From Hyphomonas beringensis (GTDB lineage: Bacteria > Pseudomonadota > Alphaproteobacteria > Caulobacterales > Hyphomonadaceae), in NCBI RefSeq assembly GCF_000682755.1, contig NZ_AWFF01000028.1:1-64000 (forward strand): a DNA stretch of 64,000 bases. Reading direction: 5' to 3'. How positions within the stretch are numbered: position 1 is the first letter of the stretch; every line of letters starts with the position of its first letter. The notes beneath the pieces are model-generated. The model searched no databases. It saw only the letters and a program-made list of their open reading frames with translations, and had not been told where the DNA came from. The position numbers were made by a program, and so were the translations under genes. Positions 14,087 through 24,117 of the stretch are shown here, piece after piece.

Positions 14087-15711
14087 GCGAAGCCTCCCGC
14101 AACCGGACACGGATCGCTGGCCTTGGGGTTGGCGCGCTGTTTGTCGTCCTGGCGGGAAAAGCCGGCTATCTGGCGTTGGCCGGTGGCGCGGCACCTGTGC
14201 ATCACTCTGCGAAAGAGGCGCCGCGTGTCGCGCGCGCCGATATTGTCGACCGCAATGGCGAATTGCTGGCCACATCTGTCAGCGCCTATTCACTGGTCGC
14301 GAACCCGAAACTGATCTGGGATGGCGGTGATGTCGCTGCGGCGCTCGCCACCGTACTGCCTGAGATTGATGTCGAGAGTTTGAGCGAGCGCCTGTCTGAC
14401 CAGACGCGGGAATTCGTCTGGGTGAAGCGCGGTCTCACCCCGCGCCAGCGCAAGGCGGTGTTCGATCTTGGGCTTGAGGGCCTGCGCTTTGAAGAGGAAA
14501 GCCGCCGGGCCTATCCCCGTGGCACACTGGCCGGGCATGTTCTGGGCTTCACCAATATTGATGGCGTCGGGGCAGGGGGCGTCGAGTACAGCCAGAATGA
14601 CCGCCTGGCGAAAGGCGGCGAGGCCGTTCGCCTGACCATCGATAATGGGGTGCAGGCCGCCGTCGAGGCTGAACTTGCTGCCACTGCGGCAGAGCATGAC
14701 ATACAAGGCGGCGCCGCGATCCTGATGGATGCGCAGACCGGTGAAGTGCGCGCCATGGCCAGCTGGCCGCCTTTTGACCCGAACCGCTCACTGGACATCG
14801 AGGTGAGCGACCCCTCCCGCCTGAATCGCGCTGTGGGAGCCGTTTATGAGCTGGGATCGGTGTTCAAGCCGTTCACCGTGGCAGCGGCCATCGAGAGCGG
14901 CGTTGTGCATCCGAAAGACCTGTTCGATGTGCGCAAGCCGCTGGAGATCAAGGGCTACACCATCAAGGACGACCATCCCTTCCATGGCGATGCGGACGTC
15001 ACCCACATTATCTCCGAAAGTTCCAATATCGGCACGGTGCGGATCAATGAGAAACTTGGCACGCGGCGCCAGCAGGCCTTCCTGAAACAGGCCGGGCTGA
15101 TGGACCGCGCACATATCGAGCTGTCCGGCAGCGCGGCGCCGATCCTGCCCGAGCGGTTCGATGACCTCTATTCCGCGACTATTTCCTACGGCCATGGCAT
15201 CGCCGTCACGCCGATGGCGTATCTGGAGGCCTTTTCGGCCTTTGCGAATGGCGGCGAGCGGGTTCAGCCGACCCTGATCATGAACCATCGCGAGCGGCCT
15301 CAGCCCGTGCGCGTGATGTCTGCCCTGACGGCGGAGATCGTCAATGTGATGATGCGCGAAGCGGTTGTGACCGGCACGGGCAAGAATGCCGAAGTGGCAG
15401 GCTACCGCGTGGCAGGTAAGACTGGCACGGCGGAGAAGCCGGTCGTCGGGGGCTACTCCGATACGGAAAACGTCACCAGCTTTGCGGCGATCTTTCCCTA
15501 TGATCGTCCTCAATATGCCCTGATCGTGACTCTGGATGATCCGCAGGCCGGAAACGAGATTGGCGTCACCGCAGCATATAATGCGGCCCCCACAGCCGGA
15601 CGGATCATTGAGCGGGTCGCGCCATTGCTCGGCCTGGCCCCGCGCTTTGAGGATATCCGTCCGGCTGGCGCGCCCCTCGGCTCCGCCCAGGAGAAGAGGA
15701 GTTCGCTGTGA
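14083..15711 (+). CDS. ftsI: FtsI (PBP3), septal peptidoglycan transpeptidase
   Basis: 542 aa class B penicillin-binding protein. It has an N-terminal membrane anchor (about 10-30), a dimerisation domain and a transpeptidase domain. The catalytic motifs are S259-x-x-K262 in GSVFKP, SSN (about 312) and KTG (about 446, AGKTGTAEK). It crosslinks septal peptidoglycan with FtsW as glycosyltransferase partner. The start is a GTG overlapping the ftsL stop (GTGA). The 3' end overlaps murE in the same manner. Confidence 0.96.
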   Translation: MSEASRNRTRIAGLGVGALFVVLAGKAGYLALAGGAAPVHHSAKEAPRVARADIVDRNGELLATSVSAYSLVANPKLIWDGGDVAAALATVLPEIDVESLSERLSDQTREFVWVKRGLTPRQRKAVFDLGLEGLRFEEESRRAYPRGTLAGHVLGFTNIDGVGAGGVEYSQNDRLAKGGEAVRLTIDNGVQAAVEAELAATAAEHDIQGGAAILMDAQTGEVRAMASWPPFDPNRSLDIEVSDPSRLNRAVGAVYELGSVFKPFTVAAAIESGVVHPKDLFDVRKPLEIKGYTIKDDHPFHGDADVTHIISESSNIGTVRINEKLGTRRQQAFLKQAGLMDRAHIELSGSAAPILPERFDDLYSATISYGHGIAVTPMAYLEAFSAFANGGERVQPTLIMNHRERPQPVRVMSALTAEIVNVMMREAVVTGTGKNAEVAGYRVAGKTGTAEKPVVGGYSDTENVTSFAAIFPYDRPQYALIVTLDDPQAGNEIGVTAAYNAAPTAGRIIERVAPLLGLAPRFEDIRPAGAPLGSAQEKRSSL

Positions 15712-17147
15712 CCAAACTGAAAGACCTGTTCCCCCTCGTCGAGGATGGAGAGACCGAGATCACCGGCATGACGGCCGATAGCCGCCGGGTGCAGCCGGGC
15801 TATCTGTTTGCTGCCCTGAAAGGTACGGTCTCTGACGGCCGGGACTATATTCCGCAGGCGATTGAAAAAGGCGCGGTTGCAATCCTGTCCGATAGCGGTG
15901 TGGATGTGACGACTGCGGCCCATGTCATTGCGGATGAGCCGCGCCGGGCGCTGGCGCTGGCCGCAAAGTATTTCTACAATTCGCAGCCGAAGACGATTGC
16001 GGCCATTACCGGTACGAATGGCAAATCTTCGACTGTGGATTTCTGCCGCCAGATCTGGACCGGCGCAGGCCTCTCGGCGGCCTCCATGGGCACGCTTGGC
16101 GCGATTGGTCCAAAGGGCAAGATTGATGTCGGCCACACGACCCCGGATCCGGTGACAATCCACGAAACCTTGCGGGAACTTGCAGGGCAGGGTGTCACGC
16201 ATTGCGCGATGGAAGCTTCCAGCCATGGCCTGGAACAGCACCGCCTGGACGGGGTGGATCTGGCTGCTGTCGCCTTCCTGAACTTCACGCAGGACCATCT
16301 CGATTATCATGCGACGATGGAAGAATATCTGAATGCCAAGCTGCGCCTGTTCCGCGACCTTGGCAGGCAGGGCATGCCGGCCATCGTGAACGCTGATAGT
16401 GACCATCGCGACGTGTTCGAAAAGGCCGCTGCGGAGCATGGCCTGAACGTCGTGTCCTTTGGCTGGCGCGGCGAAGACCTCTGGATTGACGAGATCATGC
16501 CGCGCGCGACTGGCCAGGTGCTGAACCTGTTCTGGCGCGATGTGGAACAGAAGCCGTTCGAACTGCCCCTGATCGGAGAGTTCCAGGCTCTGAACGCGCT
16601 GGCTGCAGCGGCGATCTGCCTGTCGCTGGGCATGGAGTTCGAAGAGGTGGCGAAAGGGCTGCAAAATCTCAAGCCGGTCAAAGGCCGTCTGGAACTGGTT
16701 GGCAAGACTGAAGCGGGCGCAGGTGTGTTCGTGGATTATGCCCACACCCCGGATGGGCTGGACGTCCTTCTGCGCGCTGTCCGTCCGCACACGGCAGGGC
16801 GGCTGAAGGTGATCTTTGGCTGCGGCGGTGACCGGGATGCCAAGAAGCGCCCGTTAATGGGTGAGATCGCGGCGCGTCAGGCTGATGATGTGATCGTAAC
16901 TGATGACAATCCGCGCTCTGAAGACCCGGCCCTGATCCGCAAGGCCATCATGGCTGCTGCGCCGGAGGCACGCGAGATTGGCGATCGCGGTGAAGCGATC
17001 CGCACCCTCATTGCCGAGCTTCAAAAAGGTGACACGCTGGTCATCGCAGGCAAGGGGCATGAGACCGGCCAGATTATCGGCAAGGAGATTATTCCCTTCT
17101 CCGATCAGGACACAGCGCTGGCTGCGCTGGAAGGCGGTGCCGGATGA
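15708..17147 (+). CDS. murE: MurE, UDP-MurNAc-L-Ala-D-Glu:meso-DAP ligase
   Basis: 479 aa Mur ligase that adds the third stem residue. The P-loop TGTNGKSS is at about 101. The DDNPRSED motif (about 399-406) is the meso-diaminopimelate specificity loop, so the wall is DAP type. Three Mur ligase domains are complete. The start is GTG 15708, overlapping the ftsI stop. It is followed by murF with an ATGA overlap. Confidence 0.96.
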   Translation: MTKLKDLFPLVEDGETEITGMTADSRRVQPGYLFAALKGTVSDGRDYIPQAIEKGAVAILSDSGVDVTTAAHVIADEPRRALALAAKYFYNSQPKTIAAITGTNGKSSTVDFCRQIWTGAGLSAASMGTLGAIGPKGKIDVGHTTPDPVTIHETLRELAGQGVTHCAMEASSHGLEQHRLDGVDLAAVAFLNFTQDHLDYHATMEEYLNAKLRLFRDLGRQGMPAIVNADSDHRDVFEKAAAEHGLNVVSFGWRGEDLWIDEIMPRATGQVLNLFWRDVEQKPFELPLIGEFQALNALAAAAICLSLGMEFEEVAKGLQNLKPVKGRLELVGKTEAGAGVFVDYAHTPDGLDVLLRAVRPHTAGRLKVIFGCGGDRDAKKRPLMGEIAARQADDVIVTDDNPRSEDPALIRKAIMAAAPEAREIGDRGEAIRTLIAELQKGDTLVIAGKGHETGQIIGKEIIPFSDQDTALAALEGGAG

Positions 17148-18577
17148 CCGCGCCGCTTTGGACCTCTGCGGATATTGCGCTCGCCACAGGCGGCGTCGCG
17201 ACGGCTGACTTTAACGTTACCGGCGGTGTCTCCATTGATACGCGCACGCTGAAGCCCGGTGATCTGTTCGTGGCGTTGACCGACCAGCGCGACGGGCATG
17301 ACTTTGTCGCGGCGGCCTTTGCGGCGGGTGCGGCGGGCGCGCTCGTTTCCCGCAAGGTGGGCGATAGCCCGCAAATTGTGGTCGAGGATGTGCTGAAGGC
17401 GCTGGAGCAGATGGGTATTGCGGCCCGCATCCGCTGCGCCGCGCACCGCACGGCTGTCACTGGGTCTGTCGGCAAGACAAGTGTGAAGGAAATGCTGGCG
17501 CAGATTTATCGCGCCTTCGGCCCGGCGCACTGGAATGTCAAAAGCTTCAATAATCACTGGGGCGTGCCGCTGACGCTGGCGCGCATGCCGGAAGAGACAG
17601 CCCGCGCAGTGTTCGAGATCGGCATGTCCACGCCGGGCGAGATTGCGCCGCGCAGCCAGATGGTCCGTCCACATACGGGCATCGTCACCTGTATTGGCGG
17701 CGCGCATCTGGAAGGGCTCGGCTCTCTCAGTGCGGTTGCCCATGAAAAGGCTGACATTTTTGCCGGAATGGAAGCGGGCGGCACCTTCATCCTGCCGGCA
17801 GATGATGAGTTCTTCGAATACCTCGCAGGCCGGGCGCGGCGTTTCTGCCCGACCGGGAACCTGGAAAGCTTCGGCCATGCCGCGAATGCGACGGCCCGCA
17901 TTGTCGGCTACGAGACGGACGGAACGGAAAGCCGCATCCAGCTGGATGTCGTCGGCAAGCCCGTGCTGGTAAAGCTGAATGCCGTAGGCGAACATTGGGC
18001 GCTGAACGCCGCCGCTGCCGTGCTGGCGGCCAGCCAGTCAGGACTGGCCGTGGAAGATTGCGCTGAGGCGCTGGCAGGTTACACCCCGCCGCCCGGACGC
18101 GGCACGTCTGAGCGGCTCGCCTTGCCGGGCGGCGGCCATATCACGCTGATTGATGACGCCTACAATGCCAACCCCGCCAGCATGCGCGCCTCCCTTGCGG
18201 CGCTGATCCGCCGGCCCGAAGGCCGCCGCCTGATTGCCTTGGGTGAGATGCTGGAAATTGGTGCGACCTCTGACGAGGAACATGCGGCGCTGGCAGGCCC
18301 TGTTGCCGATACGGGCGCAGCCGGAGTCTTCCTGGTTGGTGACAAAATGACTCACCTTGCGGACTCACTTCCGCCTCAGTTGCAGCAGATCTGGGCCCCC
18401 AATTGGGAAGAGCTGTGGAATCAGCTCGAAAAAGCCCTGCAGGACGGTGATGTGCTCTTGATCAAGGGCTCGAATGCGTCCGGGATGGGCAAATTAGCAG
18501 ACCGGCTACGTCAATGGAGCGAGCCGGCGTTGGGCAAGATGGATAGCGGTGCAGAAAGTACCGCAGAGGTCGGGTGA
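17144..18577 (+). CDS. murF: MurF, UDP-MurNAc-tripeptide:D-Ala-D-Ala ligase
   Basis: 477 aa Mur ligase that completes the UDP-MurNAc pentapeptide. The P-loop [13 protein letters not shown] is at about 106. The conserved [12 protein letters not shown] segment and the late motif [17 protein letters not shown] are intact. It overlaps murE by four bases and mraY by one. Confidence 0.96.
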   Translation: MTAPLWTSADIALATGGVATADFNVTGGVSIDTRTLKPGDLFVALTDQRDGHDFVAAAFAAGAAGALVSRKVGDSPQIVVEDVLKALEQMGIAARIRCAAHRTAVTGSVGKTSVKEMLAQIYRAFGPAHWNVKSFNNHWGVPLTLARMPEETARAVFEIGMSTPGEIAPRSQMVRPHTGIVTCIGGAHLEGLGSLSAVAHEKADIFAGMEAGGTFILPADDEFFEYLAGRARRFCPTGNLESFGHAANATARIVGYETDGTESRIQLDVVGKPVLVKLNAVGEHWALNAAAAVLAASQSGLAVEDCAEALAGYTPPPGRGTSERLALPGGGHITLIDDAYNANPASMRASLAALIRRPEGRRLIALGEMLEIGATSDEEHAALAGPVADTGAAGVFLVGDKMTHLADSLPPQLQQIWAPNWEELWNQLEKALQDGDVLLIKGSNASGMGKLADRLRQWSEPALGKMDSGAESTAEVG

Positions 18578-19770
18578 TGCTGTATGAATGGCTGGCCGCT
18601 GACAGCGGTATATTCAATCTATTGAATTACATCACCTTCCGGTCGGGAGCCGCCGTTGTGACGGCTTTCCTGGTGACCGTGATCTTCGGTGATGCAATTA
18701 TCAATTTCCTCCGGGCCCGGCAGGGCAAGGGACAGCCGATCCGCGACCTGTCGCTGGAGGCGCAGCTGTCAAAGCAGGGCACGCCCACCATGGGCGGCTT
18801 CCTGATCTGGCTTGGCCTGGTCGTCGGCGTCCTGTTGTGGGGTAATCTGCATAACCCGTATGTCTGGGTCACCCTGTTCGTGACCCTGTCCTATGCCTTC
18901 CTTGGGTTTCTGGATGATCTGGCAAAAGTTTCGAAGCAGAGCGCAGATGGCGTGTCTGCAGGTGTGCGCCTGATCGTCGGTTTCGGCATTGCTGCCCTGG
19001 CGTGCGCATTCATCATGGGCCTGCAGGGCGCGCATACTCCGGCTGGCCATGCCGAATGGGGCCCGCTGAACGGCCTTGCTGAAATGATTGCAGGCCTGGC
19101 GCCCGAGACGAGTGTGAAGCCGGCAGACCCGTCCTTCTCCGGCGGTGTCGCTGTGCCCTTCGTGAATGACTATTTCCTGCCGCTGGGTGGCTTCTTCATC
19201 CTGTTCGGCATGATCGTGGTGGTTGGCAGCGCCAATGCCGTGAACTTCACTGATGGGTTGGACGGCCTGGCCATTGTGCCGATGACGTTCGCCGCCGCGG
19301 CCTATGCGTTGATCGCCTATCTGACAGGTAACTTCGTCTTCGCCAATTATCTTGGCATCCAGTTTACGCCCGGCACCGGAGAGCTGACGGTTTTGCTGTC
19401 GGCCATGATCGGCGCGGGCATGGGGTTCCTCTGGTACAATGCCTATCCGGCAAAAGTCTTCATGGGCGATACCGGCTCGCTGGGCCTTGGCGGCATGCTG
19501 GGCGTCGTGGCCGTGGCCGCAAAGCACGAGTTCGCCCTTGTCATCATTGGCGGCCTGTTCGTGATCGAAGCCCTGTCCGTGATGATGCAGGTCGGCTGGT
19601 TCAAGATCACGCGCAAGCTGACCGGTCAGGGCAAGCGTATCTTCCTGATGGCCCCGCTGCACCACCATTTCCAGAAAAAGAACTGGCCAGAAACCCGGGT
19701 TGTCGCCCGCTTCTGGATCCTGTCCGTCCTGTTCGCCCTCGCGGGCCTCGCAACACTGAAGCTGAGGTAG
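18577..19770 (+). CDS. mraY: MraY, phospho-MurNAc-pentapeptide translocase
   Basis: 397 aa polytopic enzyme that transfers phospho-MurNAc-pentapeptide to undecaprenyl phosphate, making lipid I. About ten membrane helices are visible. Catalytic signatures are present: [11 protein letters not shown] (Asp pair), [14 protein letters not shown] and the histidine-rich PLHHHFQKK loop. I chose ATG 18577 with AGAGG 7 bases upstream; the GTG directly before it (18574) is the alternative. Ten bases separate it from murD, the only non-overlapping junction in this run. Confidence 0.96.
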   Translation: MLYEWLAADSGIFNLLNYITFRSGAAVVTAFLVTVIFGDAIINFLRARQGKGQPIRDLSLEAQLSKQGTPTMGGFLIWLGLVVGVLLWGNLHNPYVWVTLFVTLSYAFLGFLDDLAKVSKQSADGVSAGVRLIVGFGIAALACAFIMGLQGAHTPAGHAEWGPLNGLAEMIAGLAPETSVKPADPSFSGGVAVPFVNDYFLPLGGFFILFGMIVVVGSANAVNFTDGLDGLAIVPMTFAAAAYALIAYLTGNFVFANYLGIQFTPGTGELTVLLSAMIGAGMGFLWYNAYPAKVFMGDTGSLGLGGMLGVVAVAAKHEFALVIIGGLFVIEALSVMMQVGWFKITRKLTGQGKRIFLMAPLHHHFQKKNWPETRVVARFWILSVLFALAGLATLKLR

Positions 19771-19780
19771 TCCGAGACTT

Positions 19781-21196
19781 ATGATTCCGATCAATGAATA
19801 TGCGGGAAGAGATGTTGCAGTGTTCGGCCTTGGCCGGACAGGCCTCTCGGCTGCCAAGGCCCTGAGGGCAGGCGGCGCGCGTGTTCATGCGTGGGATGAC
19901 AATGAGGAAACCCGCGCCAAGGCAGAGGCCGCAGGCCTGCCCTTGTCTGACATCAACAAGCGTGACTGGCAGACCTTTGCCGCGCTCGTCCTGTCGCCCG
20001 GCGTGCCCTACAAATTCCCTCAGCCGCACCGCATCGTGCGCATGGCCGAGATGACCGGCGTGCCGATTGTCGGCGACATGGAATTGTTTGCCCGCGCCGT
20101 GCAGTCCCTGCCGGAACGTGGCCGCCCGAAAATCATCGGCATCACCGGCACCAATGGAAAATCCACGACGACAGCGCTGATCGGGCACATCCTGAAGCAG
20201 GCTGGCCGGGATGTGCGCATCGGCGGTAATATCGGCACGGGCGTGCTGGACCTCGCCCCGCTGCACGCCAATGCGATCTATGTGCTGGAACTGTCTTCCT
20301 ACCAGTTGGACCTGGTGAAGAGCCTGCATTGCGATGTGGCCGTACTGCTGAACATCACGCCGGACCATCTGGACCGGCATGGCGGCATGGAAGGCTATCA
20401 GGCCGCGAAGATGCGCATCTTCCAGAACCAGACCGCAAAGGATGTTGCGGTTATCGGTTTTGATGATGTGATCACCCAATCCATTGCGATCGGCCTGTCG
20501 GCCAATGGCCCGGCCCGTATCGTTCAGGCCTCGTCCACCTATGCGCTTGGCCGTGGGGTCAGCGCCGTGGACGGACGGCTTTATGACAGCACGACCGGGC
20601 AGGCGAACTTTGTCGGCAAGCTCGCTGACTGCACCGCGCTGCCGGGACGTCACAATCATCAGAACGCATCGGCGGCCTATGCGGCCTGCCGCTCTCTGGG
20701 TCTTGATTCTCAAACCATCATGGATGGTCTGAAATCCTTCCCCGGCCTGGCGCACCGCCTGGAAACGGTGGGAGAGATTGACGGTGTCAAATTCGTCAAC
20801 GACTCCAAGGCGACCAATGCCGAGGCGGCCGAACAGGCGCTGAAGGCCTACAAGAATGCCTACTGGATCGCTGGCGGCGTGCCCAAGGCGGACGGGATCA
20901 AATCCCTGGCGCCGCATTTTCCGAATGTTGCCAAGGCCTATCTGATCGGCGATGCCGAAGAGGCCTTTGCCGATACGCTCAAAGGGAAGGTGGCGCTGCA
21001 GAAATGCGGCACGCTGGAACATGCCATTCAAGCTGCATTTAAAGATGCAAGTGCTGCAGGCGATGAGCATCCGGTCATTCTTCTTTCACCTGCTTGTGCG
21101 AGTTTCGACCAGTTCCGCGATTTTGAACATCGCGGGGATGTGTTTCGGAGCATCGTCCAATCGATGATGCCGCAGGAGTTGAAGGAGTTGGCTTGA
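19781..21196 (+). CDS. murD: MurD, UDP-MurNAc-L-Ala:D-Glu ligase
   Basis: 471 aa Mur ligase that adds D-glutamate. The N-terminal Rossmann-like domain (VAVFGLGRTGLSAAKAL) binds the UDP substrate. The P-loop GITGTNGKSTTTALIG is at about 120. NDSKATNAEAAEQAL lies in the C-terminal domain. It overlaps ftsW by four bases. Confidence 0.96.
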   Translation: MIPINEYAGRDVAVFGLGRTGLSAAKALRAGGARVHAWDDNEETRAKAEAAGLPLSDINKRDWQTFAALVLSPGVPYKFPQPHRIVRMAEMTGVPIVGDMELFARAVQSLPERGRPKIIGITGTNGKSTTTALIGHILKQAGRDVRIGGNIGTGVLDLAPLHANAIYVLELSSYQLDLVKSLHCDVAVLLNITPDHLDRHGGMEGYQAAKMRIFQNQTAKDVAVIGFDDVITQSIAIGLSANGPARIVQASSTYALGRGVSAVDGRLYDSTTGQANFVGKLADCTALPGRHNHQNASAAYAACRSLGLDSQTIMDGLKSFPGLAHRLETVGEIDGVKFVNDSKATNAEAAEQALKAYKNAYWIAGGVPKADGIKSLAPHFPNVAKAYLIGDAEEAFADTLKGKVALQKCGTLEHAIQAAFKDASAAGDEHPVILLSPACASFDQFRDFEHRGDVFRSIVQSMMPQELKELA

Positions 21197-22344
21197 CCTA
21201 CGTATCGTCCGCCCCATTGCTCGCACGCTCGGATACATCCTGGCTGACCGAGTGGAGGCGGACGCTTGATTGGGGTCTGGTCGGCGGCGCCTTGTTTCTC
21301 ATGGCCATTGGCATGTTGCTGTCGCTCGCTGCCGGGCCCAGCGCGGCTGCGCGCATCGGTTATGACAATGAATATTATTTCGTCTTCCGCCAAGCGATCT
21401 TCGTGGCCGCCAGCGGCGTGATCATGATCGGCGTCAGCATGCTGGACCGGTCCTGGGCGCGGCGCTTTGCAACGCTGGTCTTCATCGGCGGACTGGCGAT
21501 GATGTTCTACATCCTTCTGTGGGGCCATGAAGCGAAGGGCGCGCAGCGTTGGGTGCAGGTCGCCGGCTTCACCGCGCAACCGAGCGAAGTGGTCAAACCG
21601 GCACTGATCGTTTTGAGCGGTTGGCTGTTGGCGCAGCGCGAGCTGTATCCCACCGGGCCCTGGGCGATCATTGCCTTCCTGTTCTATGCGGTGACGCTGG
21701 GCCTTTTGCTGTTGCAGCCAGATGTCGGTCAGTCGGTGCTGTTGACGGCGGCCTTTGTTGTCACCTTCTTTGTCAGCGGGCTGCCCTGGCGCTGGGCGGC
21801 CGGGTTCGGTGTTGGCGGCATCAGCCTGTCGGCGCTGCTCTACGCGCTGCTGCCGCATGTGCGCGTGCGCATTAACAGCTTCATCGATCCGTCTTCGGCG
21901 GACACCTATCAGATCGACAAGGCGGCCGAGGCGATTGGCCGGGGCGGCCTGTTCGGCGTCGGCCCGGGGGAGGGGCAGGTCAAGCTGCACCTGCCGGATG
22001 CGCATACCGATTTCATCTTTGCTGTCATGGCAGAGGAATATGGCCTGATCGCCGCGCTGGTACTGATGAGCATCTTCGTGTTGGTGATCATCCGCGGCTT
22101 CCGCGCGAGTGCGCGCGTGGATGATGGCTATGCCCGGGCTGCGAGTGCCGGACTCTTCACGCTTTTTGGTCTTCAGGCTGCCATAAATATAGCCGTTAAT
22201 CTGGCCTTGATCCCGCCAAAGGGGATGACACTGCCATTTGTTTCCAGCGGCGGCTCATCCATGATCGGCACGGGATTGACACTCGGCCTTGCCCTGGCAC
22301 TTGTGCGCGGACAAGGTACGCGCACAAGGGGCCGGTATGGTTGA
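21193..22344 (+). CDS. ftsW: FtsW, septal peptidoglycan glycosyltransferase
   Basis: 383 aa SEDS-family protein with about ten membrane helices. It polymerises lipid II at the septum with FtsI. Family hallmarks are [17 protein letters not shown], the [11 protein letters not shown] segment with the catalytic Asp, and the C-terminal [12 protein letters not shown]. The start is a TTG (TTGA overlap with the murD stop) with GGAG 6 bases upstream. Translation is therefore probably coupled to murD. It overlaps murG by eight bases. Confidence 0.95.
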   Translation: MTYVSSAPLLARSDTSWLTEWRRTLDWGLVGGALFLMAIGMLLSLAAGPSAAARIGYDNEYYFVFRQAIFVAASGVIMIGVSMLDRSWARRFATLVFIGGLAMMFYILLWGHEAKGAQRWVQVAGFTAQPSEVVKPALIVLSGWLLAQRELYPTGPWAIIAFLFYAVTLGLLLLQPDVGQSVLLTAAFVVTFFVSGLPWRWAAGFGVGGISLSALLYALLPHVRVRINSFIDPSSADTYQIDKAAEAIGRGGLFGVGPGEGQVKLHLPDAHTDFIFAVMAEEYGLIAALVLMSIFVLVIIRGFRASARVDDGYARAASAGLFTLFGLQAAINIAVNLALIPPKGMTLPFVSSGGSSMIGTGLTLGLALALVRGQGTRTRGRYG

Positions 22345-23434
22345 AGGCAGAGACAAGCTCGTCATCATTGCAGCAGGCGGCACTGGGGGGCATTTGTTCC
22401 CGGCCCGGGCCTTTGCCGATGAGATGCGCGACCGCGGCTGGAAGGTCGGCCTGATCTCTGACAAGCGCGGCGTGAAATATGCCGAAGGCTTTCCCGCTGA
22501 ATGGATGGAGCAGGTGCAGGCCGCGTCCCCCAATTTCCGCAAGCCGTGGACCGTTCCGGGCGCTGCTTTGAAGATCAATGCAGGCATTTCCCGCGCAGTG
22601 ACGCTGATCCGCGAAACGCAGCCCTTGCTGGTGGCCGGCTTTGGCGGCTATCCGGCCTTTCCGGCTTTGGCGGCAGCGCGGCGTCAGAAAGTGCCGATCA
22701 TAATACATGAGCAGAACGCCGTGCTGGGCCGGGTGAACCGCCAGTTCGCCAAACATGCCAAACTGGTCGCCAGCGGATTTGACCGGCTGGACCGCCTGCC
22801 GAACTGGAGCGCGCATATGGCGGTCGGCAATCCGGTGCGGGCGCCCATTCTGGCCCGCCGGGAAGACCCGTATCCTTCCACGGATGGCAAGCTGACTATC
22901 CTGATTACGGGCGGCAGCCAGGGCTCCAAGATCATTGGAGATATCATCCCTTCGGCCATTGCCGATCATGTGCCGCCGCCGCTTCAATCTCGCCTCAAGG
23001 TGATCCAGCAGGTGCGCAAGGAACAATATGCCTTTGTCGACAATATGTACCGCCGGATGAAGATCGAGGCTGAGCTGGCGCCCTTCTTCTCCGACATGCC
23101 GGAAAAGCTGTCCGAGGCGCATCTTGTGATTGCGCGGTCTGGCGCAGGCACTGTGTCAGAGATCGCGGCGGTTGGCCGGCCTTCCATCCTCATCCCGCTG
23201 GCAATTGCGATGGATGATCATCAGGCCGCCAATGCGGAAGCGTTGGTCGATGTCGGCGCGGCGGACATGGTTCTGGAAAGCAATCTCTACCCGAAACTGC
23301 TAGGGGCCCTGATTACAGCACGCCTGCAGGATACGGATGATTTGAGAGCCCGCGCCGCCGCCGCAAAGGCCTCAGCGAAAATCAACGCCACCCGTGATCT
23401 CGCTGACATGGCCGAGCGCGTGGCTGAGCTTTAG
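22337..23434 (+). CDS. murG: MurG, lipid II synthase
   Basis: 365 aa GT28 glycosyltransferase that adds GlcNAc to lipid I on the cytoplasmic membrane face. The N-terminal glycine loop [12 protein letters not shown] (about 13-24), [12 protein letters not shown] and a second glycine-rich loop [10 protein letters not shown] are intact. I chose ATG 22337 with AAGGGG 6 bases upstream; the longer frame from 22289 lies inside ftsW. Its stop overlaps the stop of the convergent DUF3291 gene by four bases. Confidence 0.95.
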   Translation: MVEGRDKLVIIAAGGTGGHLFPARAFADEMRDRGWKVGLISDKRGVKYAEGFPAEWMEQVQAASPNFRKPWTVPGAALKINAGISRAVTLIRETQPLLVAGFGGYPAFPALAAARRQKVPIIIHEQNAVLGRVNRQFAKHAKLVASGFDRLDRLPNWSAHMAVGNPVRAPILARREDPYPSTDGKLTILITGGSQGSKIIGDIIPSAIADHVPPPLQSRLKVIQQVRKEQYAFVDNMYRRMKIEAELAPFFSDMPEKLSEAHLVIARSGAGTVSEIAAVGRPSILIPLAIAMDDHQAANAEALVDVGAADMVLESNLYPKLLGALITARLQDTDDLRARAAAAKASAKINATRDLADMAERVAEL

Positions 23435-23937
23435 GCTGCAGAGGGCCGACAAGAATGCGTGCGGTGCATTTTCGCATCGCGTAGCCAGTCCCAGCCAAAG
23501 GCGAAGTCTGAGTCCCCGTCGCGTTCACGCGCGGCCAGTCTTTCCAGCGCTTCGTCCAGCGTCGGCTGGTGACCGGGCTCTACCCACCACATCACGAAAT
23601 GCATGCCGCCCAGGATTTCGAACCATTCCGCGCGGCGTTCATAGAATTTGCGGTGCACCGTGCCCCACACAAAGCGCTCAAGACTTTCCACATCTTCCCA
23701 GACGGTGAGGTTGGACACGAATTGCGGGTCGCCGCCGATCTTGTTTTCGGTATTGCCTTTGCCCGGCTCGCCAGAGCCTTCCATCATCCAGACAAAGCCC
23801 GGCATCTGCTTGCCAAGGCCGTTGATGACATCGAGATTGTCCATGAATTCCTTGACGCGGGGATCATCGGTTGCCGCGATGAGGCGGCCAACATTCAATT
23901 CTGCCAGATGCATTTCCGTTTTCGTCTCAAGCGTCAT
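23431..23937 (-). CDS. DUF3291-family protein inserted between murG and murC
   Basis: 168 aa. Trp-rich segments such as [31 protein letters not shown] and [22 protein letters not shown] match the DUF3291 family, whose biochemical function is not known; some relatives are predicted monooxygenase-like ferredoxin-fold proteins. The start is ATG 23937 behind a perfect AGGAGG; an upstream ATG at 23970 has none. It is read against the surrounding cell wall genes and splits murC from murG. Confidence 0.78.
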   Translation of the reverse strand: MTLETKTEMHLAELNVGRLIAATDDPRVKEFMDNLDVINGLGKQMPGFVWMMEGSGEPGKGNTENKIGGDPQFVSNLTVWEDVESLERFVWGTVHRKFYERRAEWFEILGGMHFVMWWVEPGHQPTLDEALERLAARERDGDSDFAFGWDWLRDAKMHRTHSCRPSAA

Positions 23938-24117
23938 GAACAACCTCCTGTTGTGCCAATGAATAGCCACGATTCAAAAGGATGCTCAACGCAATGAGGC
24001 AGGCCGGACTGTCGCAGCAGAGATGGCTGAGTTTGAATCGCCCCGAACGCTTGCCTCTCCAATGTGCAGCAAGGTAACGCTGTTTCTCGTGTTTTCTCTG
24101 ATTGAGCGGATTTCTTC

